Positions 37,198 through 46,386 of a DNA stretch of 64,000 nucleotides are shown here, in pieces. The notes under the pieces are model-generated. The model saw only the letters and a list, made by a program, of their open reading frames with translations, did no database searches and was not told the DNA's origin. Numbering within the stretch: position 1 is the stretch's first letter; each line of letters opens with the position of its first letter. A program made the translations under genes and the position numbers. The DNA comes from JAPOXR01 sp965199765 (GTDB lineage Bacteria; Pseudomonadota; Alphaproteobacteria; Rhodobacterales; Rhodobacteraceae): the NCBI GenBank assembly GCA_965199765.1, contig CBDATC010000001.1:248001-312000 (forward strand), written 5' to 3'.

Positions 37198-38682
37198 ATG
37201 AGGATAAATTTCAAATTGTTAGCTTCGATGGTCAGTATCGCCGCTATCTGCTGTGGCAATGCGTATGCCGCCCAAAATTCGATCCGCATCGGAATGCAGC
37301 TGGAGCCGCCGAACCTTGACCCGACCGGCGGCGCTGCGGCAGCGATTGACGAGGTCGTCTATGCGAATGTGTTTGAAGGACTCACGCGCTATTCGGCCGA
37401 CGGTTCGGTCCGCCCTGCTCTAGCGCATTCATGGGACATCTCGGAAGATGGAACCGTGTACACATTCCACCTGCAATCAGGAGTAACGTTTCACGATGGC
37501 ACCGCCTTTGATGCCGAGGATGTGAAATTTTCGCTGGACCGCGCACGCAAAGAAGATTCCTCCAATGCTCAGCGCGCATTATTCACGGGGATCAGCAGTG
37601 TCGACATTGTTGACCCATTGACAGTTAAGGTGACTCTTTCACATCCGAACGGTGCATTCATAACCAACATGGCATGGGGCGATGCCGTCATCGTTGCTCC
37701 TGAATCCATAGACACCGCGGCAACCAATCCAATCGGCACCGGTCCTTTCCGATTTGTGCAATGGGTCAAGGCCGATCACGTCGAACTTGCACGAAATCCC
37801 GATTATTGGGGTGAGCCGGTCGCTCTTGAGAGCGCGGTCTTCAAGTTCATTTCCGATCCCACCGCCGCATTCGCCGCGATGATGGCGGGCGACATTGATG
37901 CGTTCCCAGGCTATCCGGCGCCCGAAACATTGTCGCAGTTTGAAGGCGACCCGCGATTTGCTGTGGTTGTTGGCTCAACGGAAGGCGAGACCATTCTCTC
38001 GACAAACAACCAAGCGGGACCGCTGTCCGATGTGCGGGTGCGCAAGGCCATCGCGCACGCGATCAACCGGCAGGAAATCATCGATGGCGCTATGTTCGGA
38101 TTTGGAACGCCGATCGGCACGCATTTCGCGCCTCATAATCCCGATTACCTGGATCTGACAGATAGCTCAGCATTCGATCCCGATATGTCGCGCCAGCTGC
38201 TTGCTGAAGCAGGATTTCCAGACGGGCTGGAACTGCGTTTAGCGCTCCCTCCTCCTTCCTATGCGCGGCGCGGCGGAGAAATCATCGCCTCACAACTTCG
38301 CGCGGTCGGAATCGAAACTCAGATCAGCAATCTTGGATGGTCACAGTGGTTGGAACAGGTCTTTAAAAGCAAAGACTATGATTTGACCATCGTCAGCCAC
38401 ACCGAGCCGAATGATATCAATATCTATGCGAGGCCGGACTATTACTTCCTTTATGACAGCCAGCAATTTCAGGATATCATCGCAGAACTGGCGGTCACCT
38501 CGGATCCAGCAAAGCGGACTGAATTGGCGCATGCCGCTCAGCGAAAGATCTCAGAAGACTATGTGAACGGCTATTTGTTCCAGCTGGCCAGAACCGGTGT
38601 GGCGAATTCCAAAATCAAAGGTCTTTGGGTCAATGCTCCGACACAGGCCAACGACCTGTCCGAAGTATACTGGTCCGAGTAA
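37198..38682 (+). CDS. ABC transporter substrate-binding protein (family 5, peptide/opine type)
   Basis: A 494-residue DppA/OppA-like periplasmic protein. It has a signal peptide (LLASMVSIAAICCGNAYA), then IRIGMQLEPPNLDPTGG, VVYANVFEGLTRYSADG and the family motif YTFHLQSGVTFHDGTAFDAEDVKFS from about residue 83. The ATG has AGGAG 8 bases upstream. It is on the plus strand with the M20 peptidase, and its permeases and ATPase lie on the opposite strand facing it. The two halves share a terminator-like stem-loop. Confidence 0.94.
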   Translation: MRINFKLLASMVSIAAICCGNAYAAQNSIRIGMQLEPPNLDPTGGAAAAIDEVVYANVFEGLTRYSADGSVRPALAHSWDISEDGTVYTFHLQSGVTFHDGTAFDAEDVKFSLDRARKEDSSNAQRALFTGISSVDIVDPLTVKVTLSHPNGAFITNMAWGDAVIVAPESIDTAATNPIGTGPFRFVQWVKADHVELARNPDYWGEPVALESAVFKFISDPTAAFAAMMAGDIDAFPGYPAPETLSQFEGDPRFAVVVGSTEGETILSTNNQAGPLSDVRVRKAIAHAINRQEIIDGAMFGFGTPIGTHFAPHNPDYLDLTDSSAFDPDMSRQLLAEAGFPDGLELRLALPPPSYARRGGEIIASQLRAVGIETQISNLGWSQWLEQVFKSKDYDLTIVSHTEPNDINIYARPDYYFLYDSQQFQDIIAELAVTSDPAKRTELAHAAQRKISEDYVNGYLFQLARTGVANSKIKGLWVNAPTQANDLSEVYWSE

Positions 38683-38691
38683 TGCGAACCT

Positions 38692-38713
38692 GCCGACTGC
38701 CTAAGCAGTCGGC
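38692..38713. terminator. Shared stem-loop between convergent transporter genes
   Basis: Perfect 9-bp arms GCCGACTGC / GCAGTCGGC with loop CTAA. The loop contains the TAG stop of the minus-strand ATPase gene, so one arm is coding. It lies 9 bases after the binding-protein stop. No T-run appears on either side; bidirectional transcript end or stabiliser is inferred. Confidence 0.55.
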
Positions 38714-40299
38714 ACCCAGCTTTCCGGGATTTTCGGCGACACAGCCAAAAGCATTTTTGTATAACTGTGCTGAGGCGAAACGAATACGTTGGAAGTGACT
38801 CCGCTTTCAACGATTCGGCCTCGCCGCATAACAAGCACGCGGTCAGTCACGGCCCTGACCACTGTTAAATCATGACTGATGAAGAGGTAGGATAGGCCGT
38901 GCTTTTCCTGCAGTTGCCTGAGCAGATCCAGAATCTGCGCTCTGATTGAAACATCAAGAGCCGAAACGGCTTCGTCCAGCACGATCAATGAAGGACGCAG
39001 CACCAACGCCCTTGCAATCGCAATGCGCTGTCGCTGACCGCCGGAGAATTCGTGGATGTATTTTTCCATGTCGGACGGCTGCAGACCGACTTCACGCAAA
39101 GCCATCGCCACACGCTCTTTTTTCTCATCAGTGGAGTAAGGATTGCCAAGCAGAAAGAATGGCTCCGCAACCAACCGCTCAACGCGATGCCGGGGATTAA
39201 AGGAACCGTAAGGATCCTGCAGAACCACCTGCATACGGCGCCTCACTGAAACGGGAGTGCCGTTTCCCGGCTGCACAGAATGACCTTCAAATTCAATGCT
39301 TCCTTCCTGAAGCGCATCCAATCCCAATATTGAACGGGCCAAGGTTGATTTACCGCAACCCGATTCGCCGACCAGTCCCAGGCTCTCTCCTTTACCCAGT
39401 TGAAAAGTCACCCGGTCGACAGCACGGTGCTTAACAGGCTTGTCAAATATGCTTCGACGCGCAAGACGGTATTCTCTTACCGCTTCATTCACCGAAAGCA
39501 ATTGTCTGTCAGTCGAAACCGGTCGGCGCGCTGGAGCGTATCTGGACGCGGCAAAAAGCTTTTTGGTGTAAGCATGGTTCATCCTGCGGAAAAGCGTTTC
39601 GGTCTTCCCCTGTTCGACCACTCGTCCGCTTTGCATGACCGCAGCCTCGTCCGCCATCTCCGCGATCACCGCAAGGTCATGCGTGATCAGCATCAGAGAC
39701 ATCCCTTCTTCGTCGACTAAGGACCGGAGCAGTTTGAGAATCTGAGCCTGCGTCGATACGTCCAGTGCGGTGGTCGGCTCATCTGCAATCAACAGCTTTG
39801 GGCGCAGAGCGATTGCCAGCGCAATACAGACACGCTGTCTTTGACCGCCGGACAGCTCATGCGGATAGAGACTTAAAGGAAAGCGATCAGGCGGCAGTTC
39901 GACTCGCTCGAGTTTCTGTTGAGCGATTTCCAATGCCTTCTCCGCGCGCATGCTCTGATGCACCATCAAGGTTTCGGCCACTTGGTGGCCAATTGCCTTA
40001 ACTGGATTGAGCGCAGTCATCGGTTCTTGAAATATCATGCCGATGTCCCGCCCACGCACTCGGCACATTTGTTTTTCTTCGGAGCTTGCCAAATCAATAT
40101 TCGCCAGCTTGATTTCACCGCGGCGGGTTGAACCGTGCGGCAAAAGCCCCATCACGCTGAGAGCCGTCATTGACTTGCCGGATCCTGACTCCCCCACAAC
40201 GCCAAAGCATGAGCTTTCACCAATGCTCACAGAAACGTCGTGCAGAATGTCCGCGGCATGGATCGAAACATTCAGATTCTGCACTGAGAGAAGCGCCAT
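38701..40299 (-). CDS. Dipeptide/oligopeptide ABC transporter ATP-binding protein, fused two-domain
   Basis: A 532-residue protein with two complete ATPase domains, equivalent to DppD and DppF fused. The first domain has Walker A GESGSGKS (about residues 36-43) and signature LSGGQRQRVCIALA; the second has GESGCGKST (about residues 307-315) and FSGGQRQRIAIARA. Both Walker B segments read LIADEPTTALD and IVLDEAVSALD. The second glutamate-alanine change (DEAVSALD) is common in DppF-like domains. The start overlaps the DppC-type stop (TGATG). It energises the permeases at 40299-42061. Confidence 0.95.
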   Translation of the reverse strand: MALLSVQNLNVSIHAADILHDVSVSIGESSCFGVVGESGSGKSMTALSVMGLLPHGSTRRGEIKLANIDLASSEEKQMCRVRGRDIGMIFQEPMTALNPVKAIGHQVAETLMVHQSMRAEKALEIAQQKLERVELPPDRFPLSLYPHELSGGQRQRVCIALAIALRPKLLIADEPTTALDVSTQAQILKLLRSLVDEEGMSLMLITHDLAVIAEMADEAAVMQSGRVVEQGKTETLFRRMNHAYTKKLFAASRYAPARRPVSTDRQLLSVNEAVREYRLARRSIFDKPVKHRAVDRVTFQLGKGESLGLVGESGCGKSTLARSILGLDALQEGSIEFEGHSVQPGNGTPVSVRRRMQVVLQDPYGSFNPRHRVERLVAEPFFLLGNPYSTDEKKERVAMALREVGLQPSDMEKYIHEFSGGQRQRIAIARALVLRPSLIVLDEAVSALDVSIRAQILDLLRQLQEKHGLSYLFISHDLTVVRAVTDRVLVMRRGRIVESGVTSNVFVSPQHSYTKMLLAVSPKIPESWVPTA

Positions 40300-41117
40300 C
40301 AGCGCATCCTCCTGACCCGGGGATCAAGAAAATCACGCAATCCATCACCAAGCAGATTGAGGCCCAGCACCATCGCTACAATTGCAAGGCCGGGAAGCAC
40401 AGCCAGCCGCGGCGCCGTGTAAATCAGCGTTTGGGACTCGGCCAGCATTCTGCCCCAGCTGGGTGTCGGCGGTTGCGCTCCCAGCCCCACATAGGACAGC
40501 CCCGCCTCAGCCAGAATGCCAAGCGAAAATTGAATGGTGCCCTGAACAATTAAAACATTGGCAACATTGGGCAGGATATGCTCAGCTGAAATTCTAACAG
40601 CGCCTTTTCCCGCGACTCTCGCGGCAAGGATAAAGTCCAACGTCCAAAGGCTGATCGCAGCGCCGCGGGATACTCGGGCAAAAACAGGCACGTTGAAAAT
40701 CCCAATGGCAAGTATGGCATTGAACGCCGAAGGTCCCAGCACCGCAGTGATCAGAATAGCGATGACCAAGGCAGGAAACGCAAAAACCAAATCGTTGCCT
40801 CGCATGATCACTTCGTCAAATGCGCTGCCATGCCGGGCCGCGGCGGCCAGCCCCAAAGGCACGCCTGCCGCGATGCCAATGCCGACAGCCACGATCGCCA
40901 CGCCTATGGATGTGCGAGCCCCTACCATGAGCATCGAAAGCACGTCCCGGCCGAGATGGTCCGTTCCAAGCAAATAACTGCCGTCCGGAGTCCGAAGCTT
41001 GTTTCCGATATCCAACAATTCAACGGGATACGGAGTCCAAACAAATGATACGGCGGCGACAAAAAGAATAAGCGCCGTGAGAAAGGCCCCGGAAATCAGA
41101 AGCAGGGGAAGCCTCAA
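40299..41117 (-). CDS. Dipeptide/opine ABC transporter permease (DppC type)
   Basis: A 272-residue permease. The N-terminal helix (LLISGAFLTALILFVAAVSF) is followed by the DppC-specific motif LLGTDHLGRDVLSMLMVGAR, and the inner-membrane loop is RVAGKGAVRISAEHILPNV. It overlaps DppB by 4 bases and the ATPase by 1 base, so the three genes are translationally coupled. Confidence 0.94.
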   Translation of the reverse strand: MRLPLLLISGAFLTALILFVAAVSFVWTPYPVELLDIGNKLRTPDGSYLLGTDHLGRDVLSMLMVGARTSIGVAIVAVGIGIAAGVPLGLAAAARHGSAFDEVIMRGNDLVFAFPALVIAILITAVLGPSAFNAILAIGIFNVPVFARVSRGAAISLWTLDFILAARVAGKGAVRISAEHILPNVANVLIVQGTIQFSLGILAEAGLSYVGLGAQPPTPSWGRMLAESQTLIYTAPRLAVLPGLAIVAMVLGLNLLGDGLRDFLDPRVRRMR

Positions 41118-42061
41118 TTTCGGTTTCGCAGTCTGGGATCCGCCGCTGCATAGGCCAGATCAACCAAAAAATTGACCGCCACCACGGCGAAAACAAGCAA
41201 CATGACAACACTCTCTACAACCACAAGATCACGCTGCGTAATCCCTTGAAAAATGAGCCGTCCCAATCCAGGCAGAAAAAACACGTTCTCAATTATGATT
41301 GCACCGGCCAGCAGAAAAGAGAATTGCAGACCGATGATCGTGAGCACTGGGATCAGTGCATTCCTGAGCGCATGCCTGGTGGTAGCCTGACGGCGGGTCA
41401 ATCCTTTGGCCCGCGCAGTTCGGATATAGTCTTGCGAGAGGGTTTCAATAAGAGCCGAACGCATCACACGGGCTAGTATGGATGCCTGCGTAACCGCCAG
41501 CGCGATCGCCGGCAATGTCAAAGCCTTCATGCCAGCGAAAAATCCTGCATTCCAACCCGGAAATCCACCGGCGGAAAACCATCCCAAGCTGATGGAAAAT
41601 GCTAAGACCAATAGCATAGCAAACCAAAAGTTCGGCACCGCAATGCCAAGTTGAGTAAATCCCATGATGCTGAAATCCGAAAGGTCGCCGCGCTTGGCAG
41701 CTGCTATAATCCCCACAGGAAATGCAATGGCGGTCGACAAAACCAAAGCATAAAGAGCCAGCGGAAGCGACACTTCTATTCGCTCTGCCACAAGTTCCGA
41801 AACCGGCACGCGATAGGTGTAGGAAATACCGAAATCACCGGTCAGCATTCCGCCGACCCATCCGAAATATCGTGAAACCGGGTTTCCGCTGAGTCCAAGC
41901 TCGTCTCTCAGTGCCGCGACAGTTTCCGGCGACGCATTCAATCCAAGCATGAAGGAAGCGGCATCGCCAGGAATGACTTCGATGACAAAGAAGATTACGA
42001 TGCTTGCGACGGCAAGGCTTGCACAAAGCGAGACCAAGCGCGTAGCGGCGTAGAGCAGCAT
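41114..42061 (-). CDS. Dipeptide/opine ABC transporter permease (DppB type)
   Basis: A 315-residue permease starting with a membrane helix (SLCASLAVASIVIFFVIEVIP) and the family motif GDAASFMLG with ELGLSGNPVSRYFGWVGGML. The EAA-type loop is RTARAKGLTRRQATTRHALRNALIPV, ending in the conserved LPGLGRL and ITQRDL. It is the first gene of the minus-strand operon; 100 bases separate it from the desaturase gene upstream. With the M20 enzyme and binding protein it forms an uptake-plus-hydrolysis unit. Confidence 0.94.
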   Translation of the reverse strand: MLLYAATRLVSLCASLAVASIVIFFVIEVIPGDAASFMLGLNASPETVAALRDELGLSGNPVSRYFGWVGGMLTGDFGISYTYRVPVSELVAERIEVSLPLALYALVLSTAIAFPVGIIAAAKRGDLSDFSIMGFTQLGIAVPNFWFAMLLVLAFSISLGWFSAGGFPGWNAGFFAGMKALTLPAIALAVTQASILARVMRSALIETLSQDYIRTARAKGLTRRQATTRHALRNALIPVLTIIGLQFSFLLAGAIIIENVFFLPGLGRLIFQGITQRDLVVVESVVMLLVFAVVAVNFLVDLAYAAADPRLRNRN

Positions 42062-42161
42062 GGGCTAATTTTCCTTTAGGCGCTGTCTTTGCCCGATTGC
42101 CGCGTTGTCTTGTAATTCAATGACCATGCGCCTGACTCTGCCATATTGCCAAGGAATCACG

Positions 42162-43103
42162 TTATCCCTTCTCCGAGTGCGCTGCCTGTTGATCTGGCCA
42201 AATCGGATGCGGCACCGGATCTTTAGGTCTGAAGAAATACTTAACAAAGACATCAACATAGGAGTCGTACAGATAGCTTTCGTTGAATTTCATATATCGC
42301 TCTTTGTCTTGATCGAACAGTTTCGGAAGCCGATACCATGCAACGGAGGGATTCATATGATGCACCAAGTGAAAGTTATTGTTTAGAAACAGCAGAGCAA
42401 ACAGACCACGATCATTGACAACGACGGTGCGCCCGACCGGTCGCTCATGCGCACGGTGTTCCAGGTAGGAACGGATCTTCAGAAGCGAAATGCCAAAATA
42501 AGCGGCAAGGACATATGCCCAAATCGGCATTGAGCCGACCAACCAAAGCCATGCGAAGACTAGAGCAGACCCTGCCGCGTGATGCAGCCAATGCCATAGA
42601 ATTTTATGTTCGCCTGCCCTGATTGCACGCCAATCGTCAGTCATAAAGGCAAACTGCGAAATCACCGGACCAACCAACATGCGCCCCATCAATGAATTAT
42701 TGAAGCGAAAAAGAACTTTCATTGATCTGGACAATCTGCTCCAAACCGCTGGATCCAAATAGTTGCTTTCCGGATCTTCATACGGATCAGTCAGATTCGG
42801 ATCATAATGATGCCGCAGATGCGTGTCCTTGTAGCGATAGTAAGGAATAAAAAGGCCTAGCGCCGGAAAGATCAGCAATTCACTGATGGTTTGGCGCGTC
42901 AGGGGATGCCCGTGAATCACTTCATGCTGCAGTGAGGAGTGAAGAGCGATGAACACCGAGCTGCCGAGCACAGCCAGAACAGTCGAAAATTCTGCGGCGA
43001 AGGTCGTCGTCAACGCCCAGCCCAAATAACAAAACACCGTAAGACCGAGAGTGGGCCATTCGGTGCTAAGCGGTTTGCCCGCCTCTATTCGAGTCTTCGC
43101 CAA
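42162..43103 (-). CDS. Membrane fatty-acid desaturase family protein
   Basis: A 313-residue integral membrane di-iron enzyme. The three histidine boxes are HEVIHGHP (about residues 61-68), THLRHHYDP (about residues 94-102) and NNFHLVHHMNP (about residues 245-255). Four hydrophobic segments surround them. The short length and first box resemble bacterial fatty-acid desaturases or hydroxylases acting on lipid acyl chains or small alcohol/carotenoid substrates; the substrate is not deducible. It is transcribed alone or with the TerB-DnaJ gene 77 bases upstream. Confidence 0.88.
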   Translation of the reverse strand: MAKTRIEAGKPLSTEWPTLGLTVFCYLGWALTTTFAAEFSTVLAVLGSSVFIALHSSLQHEVIHGHPLTRQTISELLIFPALGLFIPYYRYKDTHLRHHYDPNLTDPYEDPESNYLDPAVWSRLSRSMKVLFRFNNSLMGRMLVGPVISQFAFMTDDWRAIRAGEHKILWHWLHHAAGSALVFAWLWLVGSMPIWAYVLAAYFGISLLKIRSYLEHRAHERPVGRTVVVNDRGLFALLFLNNNFHLVHHMNPSVAWYRLPKLFDQDKERYMKFNESYLYDSYVDVFVKYFFRPKDPVPHPIWPDQQAAHSEKG

Positions 43104-43180
43104 TTTTTTCCTCTGTTCGGGCTCCTGCGGGCAAATTTCGGATTGCCAACGAGGGCATATGAATTCGAGGCGCCCGATTG

Positions 43181-43861
43181 CTAAAGCCGACGTATGGATT
43201 TGACCTCATCCCAAGCACGGTTGTAATCGGCAATACGGTTCTCGGCAAGCTTCGCGACCTCCGGCGGAACCCCTCTGGCAATCACAATGTCCGGATGTGA
43301 CTCTTTCACCAACCGTTTCCATTGCCGCTTGATTTCATCGTCGGACGCTGCCCGACTCACACCAAGGATCGAATACGGATCAAAGGGCTTGTCGATAGAG
43401 TATCGTTCCAGACGCCAGCGGAACCTGTTTTCGCTGAACCCGAAAATTTTGTTCACTTGCCACAGATAATCTTCTTCGGTTTCCGACACTCTGCCGTCTG
43501 CAGCGGCAATCCGAAAAAGGCCCTCGAGAACATCATCTCGTGTTTTGTCATCGCCTTCGTAGAGCTTTGCAACCGCGGATGCGTAATGTTCGAATCCGGC
43601 CACCGACTGTTTTGCCTGATTAAACACCTTGGCAACATGTCTTTCGGAGGATTTGTCCACTCTGAATGCCGACCGAAATGCACGGACTTCATCGACCGTC
43701 ACCCGACCATCAGCCTTTGCCATTTTAGCGCCGAGAGATATCAATGCGATGGTAAAGGAGACCTGTCGGTTCACCGCCCGAAGTTCTTTGACAATGCTGG
43801 ATACGCGCTTTCGATTGATGAGGTTTTGAAAGGTTTCGGAAACGCGGGACCAAATGCTCAT
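43181..43861 (-). CDS. TerB/DnaJ-domain protein (DjlA-like)
   Basis: About 226 residues from the ATG at 43861. An in-frame TTG 3 codons earlier is less likely, because this ATG overlaps the GNAT stop (ATGA). The N-terminal half is a TerB-like helical domain with two acidic loops (MAKADGRVTVDEV and IAAADGRVSETEEDYL). The C-terminal half is a J domain: YSILGVSRAASDDEIKRQWKRL with the HPD tripeptide in KESHPDIVIARG. The J domain should stimulate Hsp70/DnaK ATPase. Unlike E. coli DjlA, no N-terminal membrane helix is evident. Confidence 0.92.
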   Translation of the reverse strand: MSIWSRVSETFQNLINRKRVSSIVKELRAVNRQVSFTIALISLGAKMAKADGRVTVDEVRAFRSAFRVDKSSERHVAKVFNQAKQSVAGFEHYASAVAKLYEGDDKTRDDVLEGLFRIAAADGRVSETEEDYLWQVNKIFGFSENRFRWRLERYSIDKPFDPYSILGVSRAASDDEIKRQWKRLVKESHPDIVIARGVPPEVAKLAENRIADYNRAWDEVKSIRRL

Positions 43862-44361
43862 TTTTGCCAAGATCCTAAAGGAAGCACTTTTTGCATCAAT
43901 ACCAAGTCAAACCAGCGACCAAATTTTCTTCCGACTTCGGTAAGCCGGGCCACTTCACTGAATCCAATTGCAGCATGAAACCGAATTGCTCCAGTGTTCT
44001 CACCGGAAATTCCACCAATCAATGAATGAACCGCCCCGCTGACAGCGCGGTGTTCAAGTTCAGCCATCATCGCCCGTCCGCATCCTTGCTGTCGGTTGCT
44101 CGGCAGAAGATGAATCGTGTGTTCCATTGTGTGGCGGTAGCCCACACCTGATCTGAACTGAAAGTAGGTTGCGAATCCATCCACCGCCGTTCCTTCGTGA
44201 ACCAAAAACGGCAAGCCCTGTCTTTGTCGGTCAGCGATTGTCCATTCGACCTCTTCCTTTGACTTTTCGATGCTGTTGAAAGTGGCGACAGAACCGCGAA
44301 TGACCAGATTCCAGATCGCTGCTATGTCCTTCGCATCGGATTGACGGGCATCTCGGATCAT
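43858..44361 (-). CDS. GNAT-family N-acetyltransferase (phosphinothricin acetyltransferase-like)
   Basis: About 167 residues from the ATG at 44361. A TTG 7 codons upstream is also open. The acetyl-CoA pyrophosphate-binding motif is NRQQGCGRAMM (about residues 88-98), in the context IHLLPSNRQQGCGRAMMAEL. The N-terminus IRDARQSDAKDIAAIWN and the segment GENTGAIRFHAAIGFSEV are typical of the Pat/Bar subgroup, which acetylates amino-acid-like amines. It overlaps the TerB-DnaJ start by 4 bases. The gap upstream (44383-45071) contains an ankyrin-repeat remnant. Confidence 0.9.
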   Translation of the reverse strand: MIRDARQSDAKDIAAIWNLVIRGSVATFNSIEKSKEEVEWTIADRQRQGLPFLVHEGTAVDGFATYFQFRSGVGYRHTMEHTIHLLPSNRQQGCGRAMMAELEHRAVSGAVHSLIGGISGENTGAIRFHAAIGFSEVARLTEVGRKFGRWFDLVLMQKVLPLGSWQK

Positions 44362-44589
44362 AGGCTTAGCGAAATTCTGCAATCCGAAATCTTGTTCATT
44401 CTATTTCTTGTCCTTAACATTCTTTTTTTTGTCTCATTTTCTCAAAGATCCAAGCTTTCATTCACCTGCAGGAGCATCGATGGCGAAAATTTCCTTTGCG
44501 GTGTTTAAGGTAATACAAGGTTTGGCGCATATCCATTGATTTGCCGCACAGTCTCAGAAGCCCTTTGGCTGATCACTGCTCTTCTCAAT

Positions 44590-44830
44590 TCCCTGCCGAG
44601 AATCTGTCCTTCAATGACAAGACAGCAGGGTCAATCGAAACTGCGGCATTGAACAGAGTCTGCCCTTTTGTGTCACGAACCCTGATCGGCCCCAGCTTGG
44701 AATAGTATCTGCGCGGCTTAGTTCGCGTTCTCTTCGTAGCTGGATTCTGCGCCATGCAGCGGGGTTTCTCCTTTCCTGTTTCGCCCGTTCACGTCGGGTC
44801 CACTAAAAACCTCCGCTTCGATTCATGAAG
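44590..44830 (-). pseudogene. Decayed ankyrin-repeat gene
   Basis: Minus-strand translation gives recognisable ankyrin repeats in pieces. About 44719-44825 reads IEAEVFSGPDVNGRNRKGET then PLHGAES, ending at an in-frame TAA. Directly after that stop the frame continues AAQILFQAGADQ, and after a one-base shift VRDTKGQTLFNAAVSIDPAV follows to about 44600. The pattern matches the bacterial repeat (AGADVNARD..G.TPLH.AA). There is at least one stop and one frameshift, and no start, so this is a remnant of two to three repeats. The rest of the 670-base gap shows nothing else that I can identify. Confidence 0.75.
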
Positions 44831-45071
44831 CCGAGGCGCGGTCAATCCAAACTGAATCAAGCAGCTTCCCGCCGCTCCTTCCCGGACATTGCCCGGCCTT
44901 CTGCTTAGCTTCACTGCTGTATCCAGTCCCTTTAAGAAATCCACCGATTACGGCGAGCTCTGAAGCGTCGGCTCCGACGACGATAACCCAAATCTACACT
45001 TAAAATCCGAAGGTCATACCTAATATAGCGGATACGCGCTGTGCAGTCGGTCAGCGGCTTGCAATTGATTC

Positions 45072-46184
45072 TCAAGCATTCAAGAGAGTTCTTTCAGCTT
45101 CATCGATCGCAGCATTCTGGTGCGGTTGAAGATCTTGGCCGCCGTATCCCAAAACACCTTCCAAAAACGGATCGTCGATTTCCGTTCTGAAACCGGACAA
45201 TGCTTCCAGCGTCGCCAGACCGCAGTAAGGAACATACGCTGCCGAATAACCGCCCTCATGATGCATGATAATGCGCCCTCCGCAAATCTCATCAGCAATT
45301 TCGACGATGCGCGAAGACATATAACGAAAATCTTCAGACGACAGCATCATGCGTCCGAGTGGATCATAAACAGCGGCATCAAAACCACTCGCCACAAAGA
45401 TCATCTGCGGCTGGTGCCATTTGATTGCTGGAATCACAATCCGCTCGAAAGCTTGACGATAAGCGCCGCTTCCTGACCCCGGCGGAAGCTCCACGTTTAG
45501 GTTTCGACCAATTCCTTCTCGCGCACCGGTCTCGCGCACGCCGCCGCGTCCTTTCGGGAACAGGTCTTTCTGATGAAGCGAAATCGTCAGCACGTCAGGA
45601 TCTTCATAATACGCCGTCTCTTGTCCGTTGCCATGGTGAACATCCCAGTCCACAACAGCAAAACGCGAGATTCCGTGCATAGTCCGAGCATGCTCAATGC
45701 CAAGCACTCCATTCGCCAATAGACAAAACCCGCGCGCCGTATCAAGTTCGGCATGATGGCCCGGTGGTCGACCGAGAACATATGCGTTTTCGACATCGCC
45801 GCTCAACACCGCATCAACAGCCGCGATGACGCCTCCAGCGGAGAGTTTTGCAATTTCGTAACTGGCCGGTCCAACAGGAGTTCGCAAACCGGCAAGCCCG
45901 CCACCGCTGGCGCAAAGGTCCGAAAGAAGTCTGAGATGTTCCTCGGTGTGAAATCTCAGCAGTTCTTCTTCGGTGGCTGGGCGTGGTTTGATGCTTTCGA
46001 GCTGCTCGGAAAGCGACGAAACCGCAACAAGATTTGCAAACCGGCGTTTGGTATCTTCGTTTTCCGCATGAATTCCTGGTTGGATGGTCAAACCCGGTTC
46101 CACCAGCAGATTAAACCGACCGGTATCGTGCCACATATAGAGTTCCGAAAACACCCAACCCGTTTTACGATCTCTCTCTGTCAT
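45072..46184 (-). CDS. Histone-deacetylase/acetylpolyamine-amidohydrolase family protein
   Basis: About 370 residues from the ATG at 46184; a 29-residue open extension upstream is less likely. Class II-type HDAC fold markers are present: RPPGHHAELD (catalytic His pair), VVDWDVHHGNGQE (zinc Asp and His), ASGFDAAVYDPLGRM (second zinc Asp) and EGGY (catalytic Tyr). Bacterial members deacetylate acetylated polyamines or small amides, less often proteins; the substrate here is unknown. It diverges from the deoxyribosyltransferase-like gene with about 200 bases between starts. Confidence 0.93.
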   Translation of the reverse strand: MTERDRKTGWVFSELYMWHDTGRFNLLVEPGLTIQPGIHAENEDTKRRFANLVAVSSLSEQLESIKPRPATEEELLRFHTEEHLRLLSDLCASGGGLAGLRTPVGPASYEIAKLSAGGVIAAVDAVLSGDVENAYVLGRPPGHHAELDTARGFCLLANGVLGIEHARTMHGISRFAVVDWDVHHGNGQETAYYEDPDVLTISLHQKDLFPKGRGGVRETGAREGIGRNLNVELPPGSGSGAYRQAFERIVIPAIKWHQPQMIFVASGFDAAVYDPLGRMMLSSEDFRYMSSRIVEIADEICGGRIIMHHEGGYSAAYVPYCGLATLEALSGFRTEIDDPFLEGVLGYGGQDLQPHQNAAIDEAERTLLNA

Positions 46185-46386
46185 TGTCTTATTACCCAAT
46201 GAACCCGACAGCCCCGCTTGCGTAATGCAGCCGTTCAATTTATTCAAGATTCTCGAAAGCGCTTGGCACAAAATCTTCTATGGATTTGCGACGCTTTGGT
46301 TCGCTGCCGACCTCCTTTTTTCTTCAGCTGTCATCCGCCATTCAAAGTGCTACACTTCAACCCGACAAATTTTGTGGGAACCGAAC

